In this document: one piece after another, positions 53,940 to 63,148 of the stretch | Position numbering within the stretch: the first letter of the stretch is position 1 | How the letters are laid out: each line of letters begins with the position of its first letter | NCBI GenBank assembly: GCA_946499505.1 | Contig: CAMMSL010000010.1 | Span: 1-64,000 of the forward strand | Length of the DNA: 64,000 nt | Source: an uncultured Lachnoclostridium sp. | Lineage (GTDB): Bacteria; Bacillota; Clostridia; Lachnospirales; Lachnospiraceae | Direction of reading: 5' to 3' | Made by a program: the position numbers and the translations under genes | Notes under the pieces: model-generated | Databases searched by the model: none | What the model was told of the DNA's origin: nothing | Seen by the model: only the letters and a program-made list of their open reading frames with translations

Positions 53940-55172
53940 ATGGGTAAGGAAATCGACAGGAAGGAAATCGGAAGGACACGTTCCGGGCTGCGTTATGGAT
54001 GGACGACGGGAAGCTGTGCGGCTGCAGCAGCAAAGGCGGCTGCGCAGATGCTTTTTTCCGGAGAGGAGATCCGGCAGGTCAGGCTCATGACGCCAAAGGG
54101 CATTTTGCTTTATCTGGATGTAGAATCCATTACGCGGATGCCGGAATATGCAGAGTGTGCAGTAAGAAAATACAGCGGAGATGATCCTGACGTGACAGAC
54201 GGACTGTTGATTTTCGCCAAAGTGGAACGGTGTGATTCCGGTCAGACTGAACGGGATGATGAAATGGTGTTCCAGACGGTCATTGAGGATCAGGATTGTG
54301 GCCGGACACAGCTTCGGATCATACTGGACGGCGGAAGCGGAGTCGGACGCGTGACAAAACCCGGACTGGAACAGAAGGTCGGGCAGGCGGCGATTAATAA
54401 AGTGCCCAGGAAGATGATCACACAAGAAGTTGAATGTGTGTGCAGAGAATACGGTTACTGTGGGGATGTGAAAGTAGTCGTTTCCATCCCGGAGGGAGAG
54501 GAGACGGCAAAGCGGACCTTTAATCCGAGACTTGGGATCGCAGGAGGTCTGTCTGTACTCGGCACATCCGGGATCGTGGAGCCCATGAGCGAGAAAGCAC
54601 TGACGGATACGATTTATCTGGAAATGAAGATGCTCAGAGAGAGCGGATATTCATACTGTTATGCTGTTCCGGGAAATTATGGGATTGATTTTCTGACGGA
54701 CAGCCTGGGGATCCATCCGGATCTTGCTGTGAAATGCAGCAACTATGTTGGAGAGACCATCGATGATGCAAAGTTTCTGGGGATGAAAGGTCTTTTGCTG
54801 ATCGGGCATATCGGGAAATTTATCAAGCTTGCGGCCGGTGTGATGAATACTCATTCCCGACAGGCAGACTGCCGGATGGAGGTTTTTGCATCTCATGCGG
54901 CCATGGCGGGAGCAGATACAGATACGGTGAAAGAGATCATGGTGTGTCTGAATACAACAGAAGCTGTGGAGATATTAAAAGAAAAGGGACTGCTGCGAAA
55001 TGTCATGCAGTCGGTAATGGAGCGTATTACATTTTATCTGCGGCAGAGAGCAGGTGAAGAGTTAGAGATAGGTGCGGTTGTGTTTTCCAATGAGGAGGGA
55101 ATCCTCGGGCAGACAGAAAATGCCGAAAGCCTGCTGCAGCTGACAGAAAAACAGCGGAAAGAACAGGAATAG
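53940..55172 (+). CDS. cbiD: Cobalt-precorrin-5B C1-methyltransferase CbiD
   Basis: A 410-residue protein. The family start RYGWTTGSCAAAAAKAA is present, with DPDVTDGLLIFAKVER, IILDGGSGVGRVTKPGLE, EVVVSIPEGEE-like KVVVSIPEGEETAKRTFNPR, GISVLGTSGIVEPMSE (here GLSVLGTSGIVEPMSE) and KGLLLIGHIGKFIKLAAGVM. It methylates C1 with S-adenosylmethionine after acetaldehyde loss by CbiG. CbiG is not encoded in this window. The length is slightly above the usual 360-380 residues, with an extra C-terminal stretch. Confidence 0.96.
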   Translation: MGKEIDRKEIGRTRSGLRYGWTTGSCAAAAAKAAAQMLFSGEEIRQVRLMTPKGILLYLDVESITRMPEYAECAVRKYSGDDPDVTDGLLIFAKVERCDSGQTERDDEMVFQTVIEDQDCGRTQLRIILDGGSGVGRVTKPGLEQKVGQAAINKVPRKMITQEVECVCREYGYCGDVKVVVSIPEGEETAKRTFNPRLGIAGGLSVLGTSGIVEPMSEKALTDTIYLEMKMLRESGYSYCYAVPGNYGIDFLTDSLGIHPDLAVKCSNYVGETIDDAKFLGMKGLLLIGHIGKFIKLAAGVMNTHSRQADCRMEVFASHAAMAGADTDTVKEIMVCLNTTEAVEILKEKGLLRNVMQSVMERITFYLRQRAGEELEIGAVVFSNEEGILGQTENAESLLQLTEKQRKEQE

Positions 55173-55190
55173 CAAAGGGAGAGACATCAT

Positions 55191-55958
55191 ATGAGAGGAA
55201 TATTTACCGGTGTGGGAGTAGGTCCGGGGGATCCGGAGCTTATGACTCTGAAGGCGGTCCGTGCCGTAGAAGCGTGCAGCGTGATCGCCATACCTGTGTC
55301 GGACAGTACTTTGGAGAAACCGGTGTATGAGAAAGCAGAAAAAAACGATACCGGAAATGCGGCATATCTTGAGCGGTGTGTGGCATATCAGATTGCAGCC
55401 GGTGCAGTGCCCGAAATCGGGGGGAAAAACCGGATCTATCTGCCGATGCCAATGATAAAGGAGAAAGATAAGCTGAAAGCGATCCATGAAAATGATGCAG
55501 CGGCAGTAGCAGAACTGCTTGACAAGGGGGAGCATGTAGTTTTCCTGACTCTTGGAGATCCTACAGTATATTCTACCTGTATGTATGTACACAAACGGTT
55601 AAAGCGAAACGGCTATACAACACAGATCATACCGGGAATCCCGTCATTCTGTGCGGCAGCGGCCCGGCTGGATATCCCTCTTGTGGAAAACCGCCAGGAG
55701 CTGCATGTACTTCCTGCGTCTTACCATATCGAAGAGAGCCTGGATCTTCCGGGAACGAAAGTTCTCATGAAGGCAGGACGTAAGATGGCGGAAGTGAAAC
55801 GTCTGCTGACAGAGAAAGAGCTGGACGCTGTGATGGTGGAAAACTGCGGGATGGAGAATGAAAAAATGTATTTCGGTGCGCAGGAGATACCGGAGCAGGC
55901 AGGCTATTACTCTTTGCTCATTGTAAAGGGAAAAAAGACAGGAGGAAGAGAAAGATGA
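55191..55958 (+). CDS. cbiL: Cobalt-precorrin-2 C20-methyltransferase CbiL
   Basis: A 255-residue tetrapyrrole methylase. It begins FTGVGVGPGDPELMTLKAVR, and has the CbiL/CobI-specific insertion after VIAIPVSDSTLEKPVYEKA. The second motif is VVFLTLGDPTVYSTCMYVHK, with IIPGIPSFCAAAARLDIPLV after it. It makes cobalt-precorrin-3. Start is 18 bases after cbiD, preceded by AAAGGGAGAG; its stop overlaps cbiF (ATGA). Confidence 0.95.
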   Translation: MRGIFTGVGVGPGDPELMTLKAVRAVEACSVIAIPVSDSTLEKPVYEKAEKNDTGNAAYLERCVAYQIAAGAVPEIGGKNRIYLPMPMIKEKDKLKAIHENDAAAVAELLDKGEHVVFLTLGDPTVYSTCMYVHKRLKRNGYTTQIIPGIPSFCAAAARLDIPLVENRQELHVLPASYHIEESLDLPGTKVLMKAGRKMAEVKRLLTEKELDAVMVENCGMENEKMYFGAQEIPEQAGYYSLLIVKGKKTGGRER

Positions 55959-56734
55959 TCACATTTGTAGGAGCGGGCCCGGGGGCAGTGGATCTCATTA
56001 CAGTCCGGGGGCAGAATCTGTTACAAGAGGCTGATATCGTAGTCTATGCCGGATCTCTTGTCAATCCGGGACTTCTGTCTCTGTGCAGAGAGGACTGTGA
56101 GATCTACAACAGCGCAAAGATGACGCTGGAGGAAGTGATGGAGGTCATGACTGCAGGAGAACGGGCTGGGAAGAAAGTTGTCCGTCTCCACACCGGAGAT
56201 CCCTGTCTGTACGGAGCAATCCGGGAGCAGATGGACGAGCTGGAAAAACTGGATATCCCGTATGAGGTATGCCCGGGCGTAAGCTCATTCTGCGGGGCGG
56301 CGGCAGCTCTGAATGCAGAATATACACTGCCCGGAGTTTCCCAGTCTGTGGTGATCACGAGGATGGCAGGACGCACGCCTGTACCGGAGCGGGAATCGAT
56401 CCGAAGCTTTGCAGCGCATCAGGCCACCATGGTGATCTTCTTAAGTACCGGAATGCTGAAGGAACTCTCTGCCGAACTGATCCGCGGCGGTTACCCGGCG
56501 GATACACCGGCAGCTATTGTCTATAAAGCTACATGGCCGGAGGAAAAAGTACTTTATTGTACGGTAAAAGACCTGGCAGAGACTGCCGCAAAGGAGAATA
56601 TAACAAAGACGGCGCTCATCGTAGTGGGCAGGGTGCTGGGCAGTGAATACGACCGCTCGAAACTCTATGATCCGTCGTTTACGACAGAATTCCGTGACGC
56701 ATCCGTGACAATGCAGAAAGATAAAGAGCAGTGA
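55955..56734 (+). CDS. cbiF: Cobalt-precorrin-4 C11-methyltransferase CbiF
   Basis: A 259-residue tetrapyrrole methylase beginning MITFVGAGPGAVDLITVRGQ, with VVYAGSLVNPGLLSLCR, VVRLHTGDPCLYGAIREQMD and PGVSSFCGAAAALNAEYTLP, all typical of CbiF/CobM. It methylates C11 using S-adenosylmethionine. It overlaps cbiL by four bases and is followed 34 bases later by cbiH. Confidence 0.96.
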   Translation: MITFVGAGPGAVDLITVRGQNLLQEADIVVYAGSLVNPGLLSLCREDCEIYNSAKMTLEEVMEVMTAGERAGKKVVRLHTGDPCLYGAIREQMDELEKLDIPYEVCPGVSSFCGAAAALNAEYTLPGVSQSVVITRMAGRTPVPERESIRSFAAHQATMVIFLSTGMLKELSAELIRGGYPADTPAAIVYKATWPEEKVLYCTVKDLAETAAKENITKTALIVVGRVLGSEYDRSKLYDPSFTTEFRDASVTMQKDKEQ

Positions 56735-56768
56735 ATATCAATATACAGAGAAATGGAGCATAAGGACA

Positions 56769-57500
56769 ATGAGTAAGATCTATGTGACAGGGCTGGGACC
56801 GGGAGCGGCCGACCAGATGACCATACGGGCGAAGAAAGTGCTGGAAAACTGCCCGGTGATCATCGGATATACAGTGTACATTGATCTTATCCGGGAGGAA
56901 TTTCCGGATAAGACATTTTTGAGCACACCGATGCGCAAAGAGGCTGACCGCTGCAGGATGGCATTTGCAGAGGCGCAGAAAGGCCGGGACGTGGCAATGG
57001 TGTGCAGCGGAGACTCGGGAATCTACGGTATGGCAGGACTGATCTGCGAGATCGGGAAAGACTATCCGGATGTGGGAATCGAGATCGTACCGGGGATTAC
57101 GGCGGCATCCGGCGGAGCAGCAGTCCTTGGGGCGCCACTGATGCATGATTTTGCAGTGATCAGTCTGAGCGATCTGCTTACGCCGTGGGACAAGATCGAG
57201 AAGCGCATCCGGGCGGCGGCAGAAGCTGATTTTGTGCTATGTATCTACAATCCGTCCAGTAAAAAACGTGCAGATTATCTAAGGAAAGCCTGCGGGATGA
57301 TACTGGAATATCGGAACCCGGAGACCGTATGCGGTATCGTCAGAAATATCGGAAGAGACGGAGAAACATATGAAATTCTGTCGCTGGAACGGCTGAAAGA
57401 CACACAGGTGGATATGTTTACGACAGTATTTATCGGAAACTCAAATACAATGGAACTAAATGGCAGGATGGTAACGCCGAGAGGGTATAAGGATGTGTAA
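56769..57500 (+). CDS. cbiH: Cobalt-precorrin-3 C17-methyltransferase CbiH
   Basis: A 243-residue tetrapyrrole methylase: KIYVTGLGPGAADQMTIRAK, VIIGYTVYIDLIREEF, VAMVCSGDSGIYGMAGLICE, and AVISLSDLLTPWDKIEKRIR, a CbiH/CobJ hallmark. It methylates C17 and drives ring contraction. The short form lacks the ferredoxin-like C-terminal extension seen in CbiH60 fusions. It overlaps cbiET by eight bases. Confidence 0.96.
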   Translation: MSKIYVTGLGPGAADQMTIRAKKVLENCPVIIGYTVYIDLIREEFPDKTFLSTPMRKEADRCRMAFAEAQKGRDVAMVCSGDSGIYGMAGLICEIGKDYPDVGIEIVPGITAASGGAAVLGAPLMHDFAVISLSDLLTPWDKIEKRIRAAAEADFVLCIYNPSSKKRADYLRKACGMILEYRNPETVCGIVRNIGRDGETYEILSLERLKDTQVDMFTTVFIGNSNTMELNGRMVTPRGYKDV

Positions 57501-58782
57501 AAAGCAGAAGATTTTTCTGATCGGAATCGGTATGGGCAGCAGGGAATCCATGACTGTGGAGGCGGCAGAGGCGATCCGTGCCTGCGACTGTATGATCGGT
57601 GCACAGCGGATGCTCGATTCTGCGCGGAATGTGCGGTATGGAACTGACAGACAGGAGGCCCATGTGCCGGAGGTGTGTGAATACAATGCAGACAAGATAT
57701 TTGCATATTCAGAATCGCATCCTGAATGCGCCTGCATCGCGGTGCTGCTCTCCGGAGATACCGGATTCTACAGCGGGGCAAAGAAGCTCTCGGAGATGTT
57801 TGCATCATATCCTGACCGTTTTGAGGTGAAAATGATCCCGGGGATTTCCTCTGTCGTCTGCCTTGCTGCACGGCTGAAAACAACATGGGAAGACGGAACT
57901 GTGATCAGCCTTCACGGACAGGAAGAAAATTTTATACAGACAGTGAATAAAAGCAGGAAGACATTTCTCCTCCTGGGTGGTAAAGATGCCGGGACGAAGA
58001 TGATCACACAGCTTAAGGAATACAGGATGAATGATGTGACTGTACATATCGGCAGCAGGCTGTCTTATCCGGATGAGCGAATCGTATCCGGAAATCCCAG
58101 TGATTTTTCGGGAGATGAGGCAGATGGTTTATGTGTGGCTATGATCCTGAATCCGCACCTGGATGAGAGAACAGGACCGCACATCCGGGATGAAGAATTT
58201 ATCCGTGGAAATGTGCCGATGACGAAAGCAGAAGTACGTTCTGTCAGCCTGGCACAGATGGAGCTTACGACGAATGCGGTAGTGTACGATGTGGGAGCTG
58301 GAACCGGTTCGGTGTCTGTCGAAGCAGCCCTTTCCGGTGACCGGATCCGGGTGTATGCCGTTGAGAAAAAGCCGGAGGCGGTAAAGCTCCTGGAACAAAA
58401 CAGGAGGAAATTCCGGGCAGATGGAATACGTATCATAGAGGGGGAGGCGCCGGCGGCTCTTCGAGAGCTGGAACCTCCGACTCATGTGTTTATCGGAGGA
58501 AGTTCTGGAAATCTCAGGGATATCCTGTGCACTGTACTTAATAAGAATCCGGCAGTGAGGATCGTGATCAATGCCATATCACTTGAGACAGTCGGCGAAG
58601 CTATGGATGCAATAGAAGAAGGACTGTTAAGAGATGCTCAGATCACACAGATCATGGCTTCGCGTGCCCGTGTACTCGGAAGATACCACATGATGACAGG
58701 ACAGAATCCTGTGTACATCATTTCCGCAGGCGGAGAGATACAGAAAAATGAGGATGAGACGGAAGGAAGTGCGGGCAGATGA
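57493..58782 (+). CDS. cbiET: Fused CbiE-CbiT (cobalt-precorrin-7 C5-methyltransferase and cobalt-precorrin-6B C15-methyltransferase/decarboxylase)
   Basis: A 429-residue fusion. Residues about 1-210 are CbiE: IFLIGIGMGSRESMTVEAAE, IAVLLSGDTGFYSGAKKL and MIPGISSVVCLAARL. Residues about 225-420 are CbiT with a Rossmann methyltransferase core: VPMTKAEVRSVSLAQMEL, VVYDVGAGTGSVSVEAALSG, and HVFIGGSSGNLRDIL. It matches the CobL-type layout. It overlaps cbiH by eight bases and cbiA by four (ATGA), so translation is coupled. Confidence 0.95.
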   Translation: MCKKQKIFLIGIGMGSRESMTVEAAEAIRACDCMIGAQRMLDSARNVRYGTDRQEAHVPEVCEYNADKIFAYSESHPECACIAVLLSGDTGFYSGAKKLSEMFASYPDRFEVKMIPGISSVVCLAARLKTTWEDGTVISLHGQEENFIQTVNKSRKTFLLLGGKDAGTKMITQLKEYRMNDVTVHIGSRLSYPDERIVSGNPSDFSGDEADGLCVAMILNPHLDERTGPHIRDEEFIRGNVPMTKAEVRSVSLAQMELTTNAVVYDVGAGTGSVSVEAALSGDRIRVYAVEKKPEAVKLLEQNRRKFRADGIRIIEGEAPAALRELEPPTHVFIGGSSGNLRDILCTVLNKNPAVRIVINAISLETVGEAMDAIEEGLLRDAQITQIMASRARVLGRYHMMTGQNPVYIISAGGEIQKNEDETEGSAGR

Positions 58783-60260
58783 AGATTCCCAGAATATTGA
58801 TCGCCGCTCCGGCGAGCGGCAGCGGGAAGACAGCCATCTCCTGTGGTCTGATGTGCGCATTCAGGGAGAGAGGTATGGGAGTGCGGGCCTGCAAATGCGG
58901 ACCGGACTATATCGATCCTATGTTCCACAGAGAAGTGCTGGGCGTGGATTCAAGAAATCTGGATTTGTTCTTTTCTGAGAAAGACGAGATGACCGATGGG
59001 TTTATCCGGCATACTGCCGGTGCGGATATCACCGTAACAGAAGGCGTCATGGGATATTATGACGGCCGCGGGACGGATACGGATGCGGGAAGCTCCTACG
59101 ATGTGGCAAGGACACTTCAGATTCCGGTTATACTTGTAGTTCCCTGCAGGGGAGCGGCGCTTTCTCTTGCAGCGCTTGTAAGAGGAATCGTCGAATTTCG
59201 GGAAGACAGCAATATCCGTGGAATACTGCTCAACCGAGTGTCAAAGATGCTTTATCCCAGACTGAAAGACATGCTTGAGCAGGAACTGAAAAAGTCCGGA
59301 TACAACATTCCCGTGGTGGGATATATCCCCGAAGACGAATCCTTTCGTCTGGAGAGCCGTCATCTTGGGCTTGTAACTCCGCAGGAATTGGAGAATCTGA
59401 AAGAACAGACAGAACGAGCCGGCAGGATACTGAATGAGAGTGTGAATCTGGATCAGATACTCTCTATCGCGCAGGCGGCGCCGGAACTGGAACCAGAAGA
59501 AAAGCGGTCAGTACATCCGGCGGACGGATATGGACTGACGGAAAATGGACTGACGGAAAATAGCCTGATGGGAGACGGATGCTCTGTCAGAGATGGAAAA
59601 GACAGGAAAGAGGGGCAGAAGCGGCTCAGGATCGGGATTGCCCGGGATGAGGCGTTCTGCTTTTATTACAAGGCGAACCTGGAACTGCTGGAAGAAATGG
59701 GATGTGACCTGGTGTCTTTTAGTCCGCTCAGAGATAAGAAACTGCCGGAAAATATCAGCGGTCTGATCCTGGGCGGCGGATATCCGGAGCTTTACGGTAA
59801 AAGGCTCTCCGAAAACAGAGGGCTGCTGGCTGGGATCAGAAAATCTCTGGACGCAGGGATTCCCTGTCTCGCAGAGTGCGGCGGGTTCATGTATCTCCAT
59901 GAGCAGATGGAAGACAGGGATGGGAATGTATATCCTATGGCGGGGGCGATAAAGGGGAAGACCTACCCCACGGGAAAACTGGTACGCTTCGGGTATGTCA
60001 ATATAACAGCCGATAAAGAAGGTGAGTGGTTCCTTCCCGGGGAAACTATAAGAGGACATGAATTCCATTACTGGGACAGCACCGATGCGGGGACAGACTG
60101 TATGGCGGTAAAACCGGACGGGAAGAGAAAGTGGAACTGTATTCATATGAGGAAAAATCTGTTTGCCGGTTATCCTCATCTGTATCTTCCGTCTATGCCC
60201 GAATTCGCCCGCCGGTTCGCAGGGCGCTGTTATGAGTGGGAACAGACTCTGGTGCGGTAA
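58779..60260 (+). CDS. cbiA: Cobyrinate a,c-diamide synthase CbiA
   Basis: A 493-residue glutamine-dependent amidase. The N-terminal ATPase domain has LIAAPASGSGKTAISCGLM and VRACKCGPDYIDPMFHREVL. The C-terminal type I glutamine amidotransferase domain has LILGGGYPELYGKRLSEN and CLAECGGFMYLHEQ with the nucleophile Cys. Between them (about 245-280) lies a stretch absent from most relatives, including a small tandem duplication (GLTEN twice). It amidates the a and c side chains of cobyrinate. No cbiP follows. Confidence 0.96.
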   Translation: MKIPRILIAAPASGSGKTAISCGLMCAFRERGMGVRACKCGPDYIDPMFHREVLGVDSRNLDLFFSEKDEMTDGFIRHTAGADITVTEGVMGYYDGRGTDTDAGSSYDVARTLQIPVILVVPCRGAALSLAALVRGIVEFREDSNIRGILLNRVSKMLYPRLKDMLEQELKKSGYNIPVVGYIPEDESFRLESRHLGLVTPQELENLKEQTERAGRILNESVNLDQILSIAQAAPELEPEEKRSVHPADGYGLTENGLTENSLMGDGCSVRDGKDRKEGQKRLRIGIARDEAFCFYYKANLELLEEMGCDLVSFSPLRDKKLPENISGLILGGGYPELYGKRLSENRGLLAGIRKSLDAGIPCLAECGGFMYLHEQMEDRDGNVYPMAGAIKGKTYPTGKLVRFGYVNITADKEGEWFLPGETIRGHEFHYWDSTDAGTDCMAVKPDGKRKWNCIHMRKNLFAGYPHLYLPSMPEFARRFAGRCYEWEQTLVR

Positions 60261-60323
60261 CCAACACAGTACGACGGAATGCATTAATGAATATTATACA
60301 GAAAAGAGCGGAGGAAAGTGAAA

Positions 60324-61400
60324 ATGTCTGAGGAGTATGAGGAAAAGTTACAACAGAAAATGGAAGAAATACGTCCTGCTGACCAGAACAGTATGGAGGC
60401 GGCAAAAGCACACTGGAAGACAGTCGGAAAGCCGCTGAACAGTCTGGGAAAACTGGAAGAGGCGGTGGTGCGCATGGCCGGGATCAGAGGAAAAGCGGAC
60501 TATACGATCAGGAAAAAAGGCCTCGTTATTATGTGCGCGGACAATGGAGTGGTTGCCGAGGGTGTGACTCAGACCGGACAGGAAGTGACTGCCATTGTGG
60601 CTGAGAACTTTACCCGGCGCGCAACAAGTGTATGTCTGATGGCGGAGATCGCGGGCGTGGAACTTTTCCCGGTGGATATCGGAATGGCGGTGGATGTGCC
60701 AGCAGTGACAAAGCCGGAGTACAAGGTGATAAGCGGGACAAAAGATATGCTTCTTGAACCTGCAATGACGAGGGAACAGGCGGCGCAGGCAGTACTCACG
60801 GGAATACATATGGTTGAAAAACTGGCCGGACAGGGGTACGATCTGCTTGCTACGGGAGAAATGGGTATCGGAAATACCACGACGAGCAGCGCTGTAGCAG
60901 CTGTACTCCTTGAGCGGGATGCCGCGGAAGTGACAGGTCGCGGCGCAGGTTTAAGTTCTGAGGGACTGAACCGGAAGATTGACGTGATCCGCCGCTCGAT
61001 CGAACTGCATCAGCCGGACAATGAGGATGTTCTTGATGTGCTTTCCAAAGTGGGAGGTCTGGACATTGCCGGTCTGGCAGGCGTGTTCCTCGGAGGAGCG
61101 CTGTACCACGTCCCCGTGATCATTGACGGTTTTATCTCTTCAGTGGCAGCTCTCTGCGCGGCAAAACTGTGTCCTGCGGCAGCAGACTACATGATGCCTT
61201 CCCATAAGTCGGGAGAGCCGGCAGGAGGTATGGTGCTTGAGGCACTGAAGCTTTCTCCTTATATCGAATGTAACATGTCGCTTGGCGAGGGAAGCGGAGC
61301 AGTGGCAGCAATTCCGCTGCTTGAGATGGGGCTCGCTGTCTACCGCGAGATGGGTACATTTGATGAGATCCATATAGAGCAGTATGAGGAGTTTGAGTAG
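60324..61400 (+). CDS. cobT: Nicotinate-nucleotide-dimethylbenzimidazole phosphoribosyltransferase CobT
   Basis: A 358-residue enzyme from ATG 60324 (GGAGGAAAG upstream). It shows KTVGKPLNSLGKLEEAVVRM at the N terminus, IMCADNGVVAEGVTQTGQEV, LLATGEMGIGNTTTSSAVAA, and the C-terminal PSHKSGEPAGGMVLEAL with the catalytic-base region. It makes alpha-ribazole phosphate for the lower ligand; in anaerobes it may activate bases other than dimethylbenzimidazole. cobS follows after 30 bases. Confidence 0.96.
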   Translation: MSEEYEEKLQQKMEEIRPADQNSMEAAKAHWKTVGKPLNSLGKLEEAVVRMAGIRGKADYTIRKKGLVIMCADNGVVAEGVTQTGQEVTAIVAENFTRRATSVCLMAEIAGVELFPVDIGMAVDVPAVTKPEYKVISGTKDMLLEPAMTREQAAQAVLTGIHMVEKLAGQGYDLLATGEMGIGNTTTSSAVAAVLLERDAAEVTGRGAGLSSEGLNRKIDVIRRSIELHQPDNEDVLDVLSKVGGLDIAGLAGVFLGGALYHVPVIIDGFISSVAALCAAKLCPAAADYMMPSHKSGEPAGGMVLEALKLSPYIECNMSLGEGSGAVAAIPLLEMGLAVYREMGTFDEIHIEQYEEFE

Positions 61401-61430
61401 CAGCATTGTGAGGAAAGGGAGAAATATGAA

Positions 61431-62216
61431 ATGCGTCTGTTAAATTCACTGGCCATAGCTATATCTATGTATTCCAAAATCCCCGTTCCGACCGTGGACT
61501 GGAATGAAAAAAATATGAAGTATGCGATGTGTTTTTTCCCTGTTGTCGGCGTGATAACAGGGATACTCCAGTTTGGCATCGGATACGCTCTCTTAGAGTA
61601 TACATCCTGCGGAAAGTTCTTCTTCGCCGCGGTGATGTCTCTGATTCCTGTTCTGGTCACGGGCGGCATCCATCTGGACGGGTATGCGGATACGATCGAT
61701 GCGATCAGTTCTTATGGCGACAGAGAAAAGAAACTGCAGATACTCAAAGATCCGCATACGGGAGCATTTGCGGTGATCGGGTTGTGTGTCTATTTTACAG
61801 CGGTACTGGCGCTGTGGAGTGAGGCAGAGTCTTACATGCTGCCGATAGCTGCCTGTATGTATCCTCTTTCAAGAGCTTTGAGCGGGATCTCTGTCGTGTC
61901 CTTTCATCCGGCTAAAAACAGCGGGCTGCTTCGGACATTTCAGGACGGAGCACAGAAAAAGAGAGTGCGCATCGTGCTTATCATATGGGCATGTATCTGT
62001 GCGGGGATAATGCTGTATCTCGGGTGGCAGCAGGGCGGCGCTTTTGTGATCGGAGCAGCGGCAGTGATCGCGGCGGCTCTTCTGATGTTTGCCTATTATT
62101 ACTGGATGAGCAGGAAGAAGTTCGGCGGAACGACGGGGGATCTGGCGGGATACTTCCTGCAGATGTGTGAACTGGCGATGCTGGCAGTGATCGTATTGGT
62201 CGGGAAGATAATATAG
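61431..62216 (+). CDS. cobS: Adenosylcobinamide-GDP ribazoletransferase CobS
   Basis: A 261-residue membrane enzyme with about six segments. The conserved cytoplasmic Asp motif is GGIHLDGYADTIDAISSYGD, followed by REKKLQILKDPHTGAFAVIG; FFPVVGVITGILQFGI and GTTGDLAGYFLQMCELAML complete the pattern. It joins alpha-ribazole to adenosylcobinamide-GDP. The usual partner CobU, which makes the GDP substrate, is not in the window. Confidence 0.95.
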   Translation: MRLLNSLAIAISMYSKIPVPTVDWNEKNMKYAMCFFPVVGVITGILQFGIGYALLEYTSCGKFFFAAVMSLIPVLVTGGIHLDGYADTIDAISSYGDREKKLQILKDPHTGAFAVIGLCVYFTAVLALWSEAESYMLPIAACMYPLSRALSGISVVSFHPAKNSGLLRTFQDGAQKKRVRIVLIIWACICAGIMLYLGWQQGGAFVIGAAAVIAAALLMFAYYYWMSRKKFGGTTGDLAGYFLQMCELAMLAVIVLVGKII

Positions 62217-62230
62217 GAGATGAGAGAATC

Positions 62231-62758
62231 TTGAAATTGAATCAGAGCACACTTGTTGACATTATAGACGAGCAGACAAGACGGGCATTGTGGGAAGTAA
62301 AAAACGTGATTGATTGTGTTCCGGATGATCTGTGGGACAGGCTTTATTGTGATATGCCATGTTGGAAACATATATATCATATGCTTCATTCACTTGATGT
62401 GTGGTATATCAATCCAAGAGATAACGGATTTCAGGAGCCTTTTATTCATGAGATAGATTTGAATAATCTCGATGTTGTTACTGACAAAAAACTTTCCAGA
62501 GAGGAAATAAACCACTATTTTCATGATATCGAAAAGAAAATACTGGGCTACATTTCCGAACTGGATGATGGGAAACTGTTAGAATATCCTGCAGGATGTG
62601 AGTACAGCAGGTTTACTCTGATTCTGGCCCAGTTCAGGCATCTGCATACACATATGGGGATGGTCATGGGATTTATTATTGATGATAAAAAACTGTGGCC
62701 GAGAGTACTTGGTCTTGAAATGTCGTTCCCAGAAGAAGGATATAGTAAATATTTGTAA
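62231..62758 (+). CDS. DinB-like helical bundle protein
   Basis: A 175-residue protein starting at TTG 62231 (GGAGATGAGAG upstream). Four-helix pattern with possible metal ligands HIYHMLHSLDVWY and FRHLHTHMGMVMGF, as in the DinB/YfiT family; these proteins use three His to bind a metal and act in thiol-dependent chemistry or stress. Identity within the family is uncertain. It may be cotranscribed with cobS (14-base gap), but no link to cobalamin is evident. Confidence 0.72.
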   Translation: MKLNQSTLVDIIDEQTRRALWEVKNVIDCVPDDLWDRLYCDMPCWKHIYHMLHSLDVWYINPRDNGFQEPFIHEIDLNNLDVVTDKKLSREEINHYFHDIEKKILGYISELDDGKLLEYPAGCEYSRFTLILAQFRHLHTHMGMVMGFIIDDKKLWPRVLGLEMSFPEEGYSKYL

Positions 62759-62771
62759 AAGGGATTTGATT

Positions 62772-63122
62772 ATGTATAATCGTTATGAACAGAATAAAGA
62801 ATTTACCGAAAGTGACTGGAAATTATTCAGAAAGAAAATCCCGGAATGGCAGGAAGGTTATATGGAGACTTTGAATGAGGAATATATGGCTATTTTATCT
62901 TCAGATAAAAGACCTTCTGAGAAATTCTGGGAAATAGAGGGCAGGATAAAGAGAGACAGAAGACATCCGGGTGTTATAATCGATATGAGACGGTCAACTA
63001 TGGTATCTAACATACTACGACTGCTTGCAGATAAAGTGATTGATATGGATGATCTGGAAGATTTCAGTGATCTGTTGAAAGAAAGCATAAAGATTTATGT
63101 TAAAATATCGACGATAGATTAA
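62772..63122 (+). CDS. Conserved small protein, function not recognised
   Basis: A 116-residue, highly charged helical protein from ATG 62772 (AAAGGGA upstream). It starts MYNRYEQNKEFTESDWKLFR and has KRPSEKFWEIEGRIKRDRRH and a C-terminal LEDFSDLLKESIKIYVK. No signal peptide or membrane segment. The shape is that of small Lachnospiraceae proteins without known role. It follows the DinB-like gene by 13 bases and precedes a phosphatase gene by 26. Confidence 0.6.
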   Translation: MYNRYEQNKEFTESDWKLFRKKIPEWQEGYMETLNEEYMAILSSDKRPSEKFWEIEGRIKRDRRHPGVIIDMRRSTMVSNILRLLADKVIDMDDLEDFSDLLKESIKIYVKISTID

Positions 63123-63148
63123 GAATGGTCTGTCGAATGAGGACAATC

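Noticed and set aside
55191-57500. cbiL, cbiF and cbiH as recent tandem duplicates
   Set aside because: They share the tetrapyrrole methylase fold but each has distinct subfamily motifs for C20, C11 and C17 methylation.
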